From Trebonia sp963734665 (lineage in GTDB: Bacteria; Actinomycetota; Actinomycetes; Streptosporangiales; Streptosporangiaceae): a stretch of DNA of 64,000 nt. The translations under genes were made by a program, and so were the position numbers. Location: the NCBI GenBank assembly GCA_963734665.1, contig CAVTIR010000003.1:266856-330855 (forward strand), written 5' to 3'. A model generated the notes under the pieces. The model was not told the origin of the DNA, did not search any database, and was given only the letters and a program-made list of their open reading frames with translations. Shown in pieces: positions 1 to 6,481 of this stretch. The first letter of the stretch is position 1. Each line of letters begins with the position of its first letter.

Positions 1-222
1 GAAGGGGATCCGCTCGTCCGCCGCGACCCTTTCCTCAAGGCTGCCGCCTGTCCCGGCCCACACGACCTGGAGGTCACCGCCTGCTGCTGCGAGTCGTGCG
101 CGCAGCGCGCGGACCGTCGCGAGGGCCGGGTAGGTGTGGCCGCCGCTCCCGCCGCCGGTAACGATCAGCCGGAATGCCTGACCAGCCCGGGCTCGACGGC
201 CTTCGCCCGCTCCAATGGTCAT
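1..222 (-). CDS. MurG-like UDP-GlcNAc glycosyltransferase, N-terminal part
   Basis: Only the first 74 codons are inside the window; the gene continues past the left edge. The translation has the glycine-rich N-terminal loop of MurG/GT28 enzymes (LIVTGGGSGGHTYPAL at about residues 19-34), followed by a helix and a VVWAGTGG strand, as in the acceptor-binding Rossmann domain. MurG adds GlcNAc to lipid I to make lipid II at the inner membrane face. The ATG at 222 has a good ribosome binding site (AAGGAG, about 7 nt upstream). The true murG normally sits in the dcw cluster, which is not visible here, so this may be a MurG paralogue. Family assignment is firm; the exact substrate is inferred. Confidence 0.75.
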   Translation of the reverse strand, partial: MTIGAGEGRRARAGQAFRLIVTGGGSGGHTYPALATVRALRARLAAAGGDLQVVWAGTGGSLEERVAADERIPF

Positions 223-492
223 CGCTGACTCCTTCGGTCTTCCTTGACGGCCTGTGACAACACCATGAGTGGGCGCCAGCCTGTTGCCCTCGTCGGACTG
301 TTCCCGGTGGCATTCCGGTGACCATCCAAGCGCACGCCGGTCGATTGTGTCACGCCGAACCGGCTGCCGGGAGCGTCGGCGATGCGCCTGGTGACGGCAC
401 CAGGGGACGGGCCGAAGGTCTGATCCCTGGCGAGTTCGGCGCGGCTAAGGTCATGAGTAGGACCTCTATGACGCTTGGAAGGAGTGGCCGCG

Positions 493-917
493 ATGGCTGA
501 CCGAGTGATCGAAGAGCTCAGCGAAGATCAGTGCCTGAACCTGATAGCCGGGGGCGGGATCGGCCGGATCGCCTACAGAAGCCGGTTCGGGCCGGCTGTG
601 CTGCCGGTGAACTACGCGCTGCTGGACGGGGCGGTCGTGTTCCGCACCGCGCAGAACGGCCCGGTTGATGAGGACCTGCGGACCGGCATCACGGGCGCCG
701 ACTACAAGGTGGCGTTCGAGATCGACAGCATCGACCTGGCCACCCGGCAGGGGTGGAGCGTGCTCATCCAGGGCCCGGCTCACCACGTCACTGGTGCGGG
801 GGAGGACGCGGTCCGGGGGCCGGCGTCGAGTCCTGGGCCCCAGGGGACCGGGAGCTGTTCGTCCAGATCGTCCCGTCCCGTATCACGGGGCGCCGCGTCG
901 GGCCGCCTGAAGAGTAG
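493..917 (+). pseudogene. PNPOx-fold flavin-binding protein, frameshifted
   Basis: From the ATG at 493 the translation (MADRVIEELSEDQCLNLI, then IGRIAYRSRFGPAVLPVNYAL) matches the split-barrel pyridoxamine 5'-phosphate oxidase-like family and resembles the intact relative at 1737-2144. After residue ~108 the frame is lost in a run of five Gs near 814-818. In another frame the expected C-terminus resumes at 825 (VESWAPGDRELFVQIVPSRI) and ends at the TAG at 915-917. One extra G would restore one 142-codon ORF. This is either a real frameshift or a homopolymer error. Such proteins are often called by homology to pyridoxamine oxidases but typically bind F420 or FMN; the substrate is unknown. Confidence 0.75.
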
Positions 918-1541
918 CCGGGCCCGCCTGAGGAGTAACTTCCCGGCGGCCGGCGGAACGCAGACGGCGCGCCAGTCCGCGTCCCAGGCGGCCATCCGGC
1001 GCTTGTTGAGTCTCCAGAGGGCCAGCGCCCCGGCCAGGGTGAGTACGGTGGCTGACGCGAGCACGCCAAGCGCTTCCCCGGAAACCGTCTGGCCGGCCAC
1101 CTGGGAGTCGAGGAGCGGCGCGGTAGTGAGATCACCAGTGAGGTCCGTCCACAGCTGAACCTTCTCGCCTGCCGCTATGCCGGGCAGGACAGGTATCTCG
1201 TGGGTGACCGCGTGGCCATTGGGTGCCCTCCACCGTGCCGATGCCTGCCAGGCAAGTTCCTCGGTGCCGGCGGGCGGCGCGGTTATTGCCAGCACGATCG
1301 CCGTGACCTGGCGCCGCGAAGCCTCCTGGGCGAGCTGTGCCTGCCGGGCCATGCCATGCACCCACGCGCCCGTCGCGAGCGCGGCAAATGGCGCGCCGAC
1401 CAGGAACGCCGCCACGAGCACGGCCAGCACGGCGGTCTCGGCTCGGTCCGTAGCGCGCCGCAGCGGGTTGCGGTCGAACCGCCACCGCCGCACGAATCTA
1501 CCCAGACGGGTAGCCCGCGGCTTCGGCTTCCTGGCCCTCAT
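780..1541 (-). CDS. Rv1733c-like membrane protein
   Basis: The basic N-terminus (RFDRNPLRRATDRAETAV) followed by a transmembrane segment, an extracytoplasmic middle (TAPLLDSQVAGQ) and a second transmembrane helix near residues 175-195 (ALGVLASATVLTLAGALALW) is the architecture of the actinobacterial Rv1733c family, a DosR-regulon membrane antigen of M. tuberculosis with no known biochemical role. I chose the ATG at 1541 because GGGGTGA lies just upstream; a GTG at 1577 in the same frame has a poorer site. The C-terminal ~45 codons overlap the PNPOx gene on the other strand, so the true 3' end is uncertain and could be displaced by an indel. Confidence 0.65.
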   Translation of the reverse strand: MRARKPKPRATRLGRFVRRWRFDRNPLRRATDRAETAVLAVLVAAFLVGAPFAALATGAWVHGMARQAQLAQEASRRQVTAIVLAITAPPAGTEELAWQASARWRAPNGHAVTHEIPVLPGIAAGEKVQLWTDLTGDLTTAPLLDSQVAGQTVSGEALGVLASATVLTLAGALALWRLNKRRMAAWDADWRAVCVPPAAGKLLLRRARLLFRRPDAAPRDTGRDDLDEQLPVPWGPGLDAGPRTASSPAPVTW

Positions 1542-1736
1542 CTTTGTCACCCCATCCAGATGGCAGGAGGCGTTCACTCTTACGGTCCCGTACCCCGCCT
1601 GATGACCGGCAGGGCCTAATGGCCGGTTTCCCGGGACCTTTAGCCTGTACTGGCGGAAAGTCCCCGAGACGGGTGACCATCGCCGTTAGCCGCCCGATGA
1701 GTGCCGAGAAGTCGCATCGCCGTCCCCTGCCAGCCG

Positions 1737-2144
1737 CTAGGCGGCGATCCGCCGCCCGCTCACGATCGCCGGGCGGATCCGAATGAAGTGGTCGCGTTTA
1801 CCTGGTGCCCACGGGACCAGGCCGACATGTTCCAGACGGCGGATCTCCGCGTCGGCGACCACCGCCTGGGAGTACCCGACGATGGTCACGCTCCAGCCCA
1901 CATGCGTGGCGTTGTTTACACTGTCCGCCTCGAAGGCCACGACCGCGCCGCGGGCCGCGGCGGCGAGCTTGCCGCCGGAATTGGTCCTGATGATGATGTC
2001 GCCGTCGTCCAGCGCGAAGTTCACGAGTTCCACTGCGGGCAGCGCCTGCCGGGTGTAGACGATCCTGCCCAGGGGCACCTGTCCCACCAGCCGCATGCAC
2101 TCTTCTCGTGACAGCTGATCGAGCGTCGTGCCGTTGAAGTACAT
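1737..2144 (-). CDS. PNPOx-fold flavin/F420-binding protein
   Basis: This 135-aa protein has the compact split-barrel fold of pyridoxamine 5'-phosphate oxidase-like proteins: LSREECMRLVGQVPLGRIVY, then LPAVELVNFALDDGDIIIRT and the closing PWAPGKRDHFIRIRPAIVSG. It is a full-length homologue of the frameshifted gene at 493-917. Members bind FMN, heme or F420, and many sit in hypoxia or dormancy regulons. The ATG at 2144 lacks a strong ribosome binding site, so the mRNA may be leaderless. A DosR-like palindrome (2181-2194) lies 36 bp upstream of the start. It is divergent from the CBS-BON gene, with which it probably shares regulation. Confidence 0.8.
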   Translation of the reverse strand: MYFNGTTLDQLSREECMRLVGQVPLGRIVYTRQALPAVELVNFALDDGDIIIRTNSGGKLAAAARGAVVAFEADSVNNATHVGWSVTIVGYSQAVVADAEIRRLEHVGLVPWAPGKRDHFIRIRPAIVSGRRIAA

Positions 2145-2180
2145 ACCATGCAGGATGCCTGTTAGCGGGGCTCAGGCCGA

Positions 2181-2194
2181 GGGAACAAGGTCCC
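2181..2194. promoter_or_regulatory. DosR/DevR-like box upstream of PNPOx gene
   Basis: GGGAACAAGGTCCC has two near-inverted half-sites separated by 4 bp, as in the DosR consensus GGGACTWWAGTCCC. It matches the right half exactly and four of five bases of the left. It lies 36 bp upstream of the divergent PNPOx start at 2144. Regulator identity is inferred. Confidence 0.5.
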
Positions 2195-2302
2195 TAACTG
2201 GCGGGCCCTTCGGCCGTGAGTCAGCCTGTCGGTGAACTCGGCCTCAAAGCCGATGATCCGACTGTTTCAGCTCGAGCGTAGGCATGTTCCCCGGCAAGGC
2301 AA

Positions 2303-2316
2303 GGGACGTTAGTCCC
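2303..2316. promoter_or_regulatory. DosR/DevR-like box, near-perfect palindrome
   Basis: GGGACGTTAGTCCC differs from the DosR consensus GGGACTWWAGTCCC at a single central position. It lies 126 bp upstream of the CBS-BON start, in the promoter region shared with the PNPOx gene. A weaker third match (GGGACACAGGTCAG, 2399-2412) sits between it and the CBS-BON start. The genes it flanks are of types controlled by DosR in mycobacteria, which supports the call. Confidence 0.65.
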
Positions 2317-2442
2317 GGTTCCAGTAGGGCCGACGCCCCTGCGTTACGGGATGTGCGCCACTGAATGCGGACGGTCCGGAGTCCTATCGTTACCGGTAGG
2401 GACACAGGTCAGCCTGACATAGCGCCACAGGAGGCCCTAGCT

Positions 2443-3108
2443 ATGAACGCCACCGTCAAGGACGTGATGAGCACCCACGTGATCGCCGTGCGGGAGATCG
2501 CCTCGTTCAAGGAGATCGCGACCAGGCTGCGCGAGCAGCGGGTCAGCGCGTTCCCGGTCATCGACCAGGACGACAGGGTCATCGGGGTGGTCTCCGAAGC
2601 CGACCTGCTGACCAAGGAGGCACTCGAGGGCACCGTGCCCAGGACGCTCCAGAGCCTGACACGGCAGCACGTCCGGTCACAGGTGAACGCGGTCACCGCG
2701 GCCGACCTGATGACCAAGCCAGCCGTGACCATCGGACCCGACGAGCCGGTCACCCACGCCGCCCGCCTGATGTACAACAAGCGGGTTAAGCGCCTCCCGG
2801 TCACCAACGACGACGGAAAGCTGATCGGCATCGTGACCCGCTCCGACGTGCTGAGCGTGTACAGCAGGCCGGACGCGGAGATACAGCGCGAGATCACCCA
2901 GGATCTCACCCTGGGCACGATCCTCCGCGACCCGGCCAGGTTCACCGTCACGGTCAAGGACGGCATCGTCACCATCGAGGGCACGCCCGAGACCGCCCCG
3001 GCCGGCCACGACGTCATCGATGCCATCAGGCACATGGAGGGCGTTGTCACCGTACGCGACAGGCTCAGCTACCCGTCCGACCCGACGTACCACACCAGCG
3101 CACTCTAA
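2443..3108 (+). CDS. CBS-BON domain protein
   Basis: This 221-aa protein has two CBS domains (about residues 1-60, starting VKDVMSTHVIAV, and about 82-145, AADLMTKPAVTIGPDEPV) followed by a BON domain at the C-terminus (FTVTVKDGIVTIEGT). Paired CBS domains bind adenosine nucleotides and act as energy sensors; BON domains bind phospholipid or other surfaces. Related proteins such as Rv2626c are DosR-controlled. I chose the ATG at 2443 because ACAGGAGG lies about 10 nt upstream; the longer in-frame start at 2365 has no such site. It is transcribed divergently from the PNPOx gene across about 300 bp containing DosR-like boxes. Confidence 0.85.
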   Translation: MNATVKDVMSTHVIAVREIASFKEIATRLREQRVSAFPVIDQDDRVIGVVSEADLLTKEALEGTVPRTLQSLTRQHVRSQVNAVTAADLMTKPAVTIGPDEPVTHAARLMYNKRVKRLPVTNDDGKLIGIVTRSDVLSVYSRPDAEIQREITQDLTLGTILRDPARFTVTVKDGIVTIEGTPETAPAGHDVIDAIRHMEGVVTVRDRLSYPSDPTYHTSAL

Positions 3109-3220
3109 AAGCGCCTACCTCCCGCCGCCCGAATTCGTAGCAGCCGTGCTCGCGCGTCGGGTGGCAGGAACCCCGCACGCGTAAGACACCGCACAGCGGG
3201 CCGCAGATCCGCCGCGCCCG

Positions 3221-5104
3221 TTAGAAGACGCAGGGGATGCTGGCCGGGACGTCGGCCGGGCGCGGCTCGTTGTCCTCGCCGCTGGAGGTCGCGGTGCTGG
3301 GCACACTCTCCGACGACGAGGCCATGGCCGCCAGGAGTTGCGCGCCGTCCGAGACGGTCGCCAGCTCGTCGCTGGCCGCCGACTGCGCGGCCGCCTGCAC
3401 CTTCGCCTGCTCCGCCGCGCTGCCGGTGACGGCGTGCGGGCCGATGACGGTGGCGCTCACCGAGTCCGTCCCCTCGGTCTCAAGGCCGGTCCCGGTGGCC
3501 GAGGCGGGCGCCTGCTCGCTGGCGGGCAGGCCGTCCTGCTGGGCGGACTGGGCGAAGTCCGCGGCGCTGACCGTGTCGGCGCCGAACTGCTCCAGGCCCG
3601 GGGGCAGCGCGATGACGTCCGAGCCCATCAGTACCTCGACGTGCCCGGCCGCCACCGACGACAGCGCGGTCGCGCTCTGCACGCCCATGTCGTCCGCGAT
3701 GACGGCCGCCTGGGTCTGCGCTCCGGCGCCGTAGAAGACCTGGGTGTCGGCGGTGACCTGCTGCGACTGGCTGGAGGCGTTGGCGGCCTGGCCGACCGAG
3801 TAGCCCAGGTCGGCGAAGGCCGTCGAGGCCTCCCCGGCCAGGCCGTCGGTGCCGCTGCCGTTGAAGACGTCCACGGTCACCGACTTGGACGGCGTGACCG
3901 CCGCGGAGCCGTAGAACGAGACGTTGACCTCCTGCGTGAGGTCCGGCACGTAGACGTAGTTCGCGTCCTGGTCATCACCGAGCCCGGGGATGTCGATGCC
4001 CGTCACCGCTGCGTCGGGCAGCGTGCTGAGCTTCAGGTTCGAGCCGGTCAGCGACTCCATCTGCGGGGCGAAGTCGAGCAGGTTGAAGCCCGAGTCGGTC
4101 TTGATGAACGACGTCGAGGCGGTGAGCAGATTGTCGATCGTGCTCGGGTCGGTCAGGATGTTCCGGTGCTTGAGGTCGTAGATGATGTAGTCGATCGCGG
4201 CCTGCTGCCGGTGCGTGCGGCCGATGTCGACGCCGGGCAGCGAGTCCCGGGCCCGGACGAACGCCAGCGACTGGGCGGCCCCGAGGTGCAGGTACTGGTT
4301 GCCGCCCTGCTTGATGTTGTAGCCGTCCTCGAACGCGTCGAAGCCCGAGTTGCTGTCGCTGAGCGGGTCGCCGGCGGCGGGCAGGTCGATCAGGTTCGAC
4401 CCGGTGGTGAACCCCTCCCCGCCCGGCTCGATGCTCGCCGGGGCCGACCCGATGCACACGGAGATGCCGCCGAGCTCCGAGGCGATCGAGTAGAAGCCGA
4501 TGATGTTCGACACGACGAAGTGGTCGATGTGCACGTGGGTGAGCGACTCCACGGTCTGCACCTCGAACAGCTCGCCGGCCTGGTTCGCCCCGGTGTAGAG
4601 GGCGTCCCCGCTCTGCGTGCCGTCATTTTTGGCGATGTACTGGTTGTAGGCGTCGTTGTAGGCCGCGTCGACCTTGCCCTCGGTGATCGTGACCCCGTCC
4701 ACGCCGACAGCGGACGGGTAGTTGACGACGTCGTCGCGGGGGATGGACCAGCCGGTCGCCTTCTGCCCGCCGGCGTCGATGTGGATGAGGATCAGCGTGT
4801 CGGTGTCCTGCGCGCCCAGGTCGCCGCCCGGTTCGTCGCTGCCCGAGTGAGTCTCGGTGAGCTGCCCCGCGCTGAGTGTGTTGCCCTCGAAGTCGGTCCG
4901 GCTCTCCAGGCCCATCAGCAGGATGTTCATCGCGCCCACCGACGAGCTGTCGCCAAGGCTCGCCCCGCCCTGCTCGAGCGCCGCGGCGTCCTTGATCAGG
5001 CCGTGCGCATAGCCACTGACCACGAGGACGATCGCCGCCGCCAGGCACACCACCACGTAGCCGCCCTTGCCCAGAATCAAAGTGCCAGCCCTAGTCCCGC
5101 GCAT
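3221..5104 (-). CDS. LytR-CpsA-Psr (LCP) family protein with LytR_C domain
   Basis: The protein has a basic N-terminus, one transmembrane helix (about residues 15-33), an LCP catalytic domain outside the membrane (NILLMGLESR, SIPRDD, GRTHRQQAAIDYI) and a LytR_C domain (VTVDVFNGSGTDGLAGEA) before a Ser/Ala-rich tail ending IPCVF. LCP enzymes transfer lipid-linked glycopolymers such as teichoic acids or arabinogalactan to peptidoglycan. The conserved acidic and arginine residues (DTDTLILIHID, PRD, R..RQQ) are present, so it is likely active. ATG at 5104 is preferred over the GTG at 5110 because GAGAGGG is well placed. It converges with the CBS-BON gene. Confidence 0.9.
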   Translation of the reverse strand: MRGTRAGTLILGKGGYVVVCLAAAIVLVVSGYAHGLIKDAAALEQGGASLGDSSSVGAMNILLMGLESRTDFEGNTLSAGQLTETHSGSDEPGGDLGAQDTDTLILIHIDAGGQKATGWSIPRDDVVNYPSAVGVDGVTITEGKVDAAYNDAYNQYIAKNDGTQSGDALYTGANQAGELFEVQTVESLTHVHIDHFVVSNIIGFYSIASELGGISVCIGSAPASIEPGGEGFTTGSNLIDLPAAGDPLSDSNSGFDAFEDGYNIKQGGNQYLHLGAAQSLAFVRARDSLPGVDIGRTHRQQAAIDYIIYDLKHRNILTDPSTIDNLLTASTSFIKTDSGFNLLDFAPQMESLTGSNLKLSTLPDAAVTGIDIPGLGDDQDANYVYVPDLTQEVNVSFYGSAAVTPSKSVTVDVFNGSGTDGLAGEASTAFADLGYSVGQAANASSQSQQVTADTQVFYGAGAQTQAAVIADDMGVQSATALSSVAAGHVEVLMGSDVIALPPGLEQFGADTVSAADFAQSAQQDGLPASEQAPASATGTGLETEGTDSVSATVIGPHAVTGSAAEQAKVQAAAQSAASDELATVSDGAQLLAAMASSSESVPSTATSSGEDNEPRPADVPASIPCVF

Positions 5105-5284
5105 GCCCACCCTCTCAGTCCAGACGGGAGCATACCGACCCCTCAGGACCGAACACCGAAAAATGCCAAGGCGTAATAGGTTGCGTCTGCCTTCCCCACG
5201 CCCAACCCCCCTGCGCCCTCGGTCACGAATTGCCAGGCATGCGCGCCCCGCACCCCTGTCCTAGTGCTTGGTGCGCGACCGCAG

Positions 5285-5449
5285 TCACTCCTCGAACTCG
5301 CTGACCATCATCGTCCGCAGCTGCTGGGGCGACAGGCGGCCGTCCCGCGAGGCGGGAGTGCGGAAGGACGGCTTCCGGACTTCGGCCAGGCGAAGCGGGG
5401 ACTTACGGGGCTTGCCCGCAGAGGCCGGCGGGGTAGCAGGTCCAGACAT
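5285..5449 (-). pseudogene. Tyrosine recombinase N-terminal remnant
   Basis: A 54-codon ORF with a good ribosome binding site (AGAAGGGA) reads SFRTPASRDGRLSPQQLRTM and ends EFEE-stop. Reading through the TGA gives LRSRTKH before another stop. This resembles the N-terminal SAM-like core-binding segment of actinobacterial tyrosine integrases, where EFEEWLR-type sequences precede the rest of the protein; a TGG-to-TGA change would explain the stop. The rest of the gene is gone. It starts 137 bp from the tRNA-Cys scar and reads away from it, the usual place for an integrase. It could instead be an unrelated small peptide gene. Confidence 0.45.
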
Positions 5450-5471
5450 GAACAGGTCCCTTCTGGGGAGC

Positions 5472-5510
5472 CTTGTGTAATGCCTTGAGCCCCGGGGCTA
5501 CTTACACAAG
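5472..5510. other. Nested inverted repeat between tRNA scar and integrase remnant
   Basis: CTTGTGTAA (5472-5480) and TTACACAAG (5502-5510) are perfect inverted 9-bp arms around an inner palindrome AGCCCCGGGGCT (5488-5499). On the minus strand it would form a strong hairpin 23 nt before the start at 5449 and about 75 nt after the tRNA end. It may be a terminator, an operator or a leader structure. Confidence 0.5.
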
Positions 5511-5585
5511 ACCGGGTTGCTAGGACCGGCGTACATCCTGCATAGCCCTTGAGAAGGTGTTTCCCCTAGTCGGAGAGCTTGTGAG

Positions 5586-5628
5586 AGGCGGAGACGGGAA
5601 TCGAACCCGTGTACAGGGCTTTGCAGGC
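5586..5628 (-). other. tRNA-Cys(GCA) 3' fragment: attachment-site scar of an integrated element
   Basis: Read on the minus strand this is the 3' part of tRNA-Cys: anticodon loop CTGCAAA (anticodon GCA at 5622-5624), T-arm ACGGGTTCGATTCCCGT, acceptor strand CTCCGCC and discriminator T, an identity base for tRNA-Cys. The 5' side of the anticodon stem cannot pair, and no D-arm or 5' acceptor strand follows. In tRNA-targeting integration the displaced 3' end stays at one junction, with host DNA on its 3' side and element DNA on its 5' side. The element therefore extends to higher coordinates. The intact tRNA should be at its far end, outside the window. Confidence 0.75.
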
Positions 5629-5877
5629 AACAAATCGTAACCGGGATGTTATCACGCGTGATCATCGGTTGCGCCTGGAGAGTGCGAGGACCGGGATGCT
5701 ACGAAGCCCCCGACACAAGCGCCGGAAGGCCCTGTACACAGAGCCATCTGCGTTCCATGTGGGTGACGTGCGCGAGATTGCCGTCGTGGTCGTGTGATCA
5801 TGACTGACGTACAGCCTACGGCGTAGGCTGCTGCTCAGGACAGCGGAGGGCTGCACCTGGCCAGGACGGTGTACCGG
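5629..5877. other. Left end of the element, non-coding
   Basis: No convincing gene. It contains a perfect 12-bp palindrome ATCACGCGTGAT (5651-5662), and an inverted repeat CAGCCTAC-GGC-GTAGGCTG (5812-5830) about 48 bp downstream of the nuclease stop on the minus strand. The palindrome near the att scar may be an arm site for integrase or excisionase; the second dyad may terminate the minus-strand operon. Confidence 0.4.
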
Positions 5878-6456
5878 CTAGCCCGGAATGTTCAGGGTCG
5901 AGCGCGTGATGTCGGAGTTGCCGGTAAGCAGAGCGAAGTCATAGTCCCCATCACCATCGGGTGTCATAACGTAGCCAGAGTACGTGCCGGTCGGCACGGG
6001 TGGAGTAAGGGCCTTGGTGTGGCGAGTGATGTACGTCCACGCATTGTCGACTAGGCGGACGCAGGCTATACCGTGGGCTTTCGCGAATTCGACGGCGCCG
6101 CTCTGGAATCCCGTTGCCGCTACCACGACGCCCTTCTGGGCGCCCGTGGACTGGAGTTTGGTGAGCAGCACTTGCACATCGGACCGTTTGACGGGGTCCT
6201 TGTGGCGCTTGCACTCAAACAGGATGAGGAAGTCCATGCCTGCCAGTTGGAAGCGTGCCGTAACGTCCATGATGTAGATCCCGTCTAGCCCTTCGACCGG
6301 ATCGAGGTGTTTGACCTCCCAGCCGACCAGGTTCAGGTTCATTGACTTGGCGATCGCGGCGACCGCTTCCTCGTAGGCCTTCGGCGTGATGTCGAACGAT
6401 GGCCAGTGATCTTCCTCGCCCGCAGAGGCAGTCACGGCGGGCGAAACGTCGCTCAT
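5878..6456 (-). CDS. Mrr-like restriction endonuclease-fold protein
   Basis: The 192-aa protein has a PD-(D/E)xK core of the Mrr_cat type: acidic residues D58 and D64 in LDGIYIMDV, the catalytic pair E81-x-K83 in FLILFECKRHK, and the typical following helix and strand GAQKGVVVAATGFQSGAVEFAKAHGI. Mrr-type enzymes cut DNA, often modified or foreign. It lies 25 bp downstream of the caspase-helicase gene on the same strand, so the two probably form one operon and one conflict system. The C-terminal 45 residues have no recognisable domain. The cleavage target is unknown. Confidence 0.8.
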   Translation of the reverse strand: MSDVSPAVTASAGEEDHWPSFDITPKAYEEAVAAIAKSMNLNLVGWEVKHLDPVEGLDGIYIMDVTARFQLAGMDFLILFECKRHKDPVKRSDVQVLLTKLQSTGAQKGVVVAATGFQSGAVEFAKAHGIACVRLVDNAWTYITRHTKALTPPVPTGTYSGYVMTPDGDGDYDFALLTGNSDITRSTLNIPG

Positions 6457-6481
6457 AATGCTGCTCGCTTTCGGTGGGGAG

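Noticed and set aside
1633..1646. DosR box upstream of the Rv1733c-like gene (GGGACCTTTAGCCT)
   Set aside because: Only the left half fits the consensus; the right half has two of five matches.
3338..5176. Long plus-strand ORF of 612 codons
   Set aside because: It is antisense to the LCP gene, with the Arg/Val/Gly-rich composition typical of a high-GC shadow frame.
5586..5660. A complete functional tRNA-Cys gene
   Set aside because: The 5' anticodon-stem strand has only two standard pairs and there is no D-arm or 5' acceptor strand.
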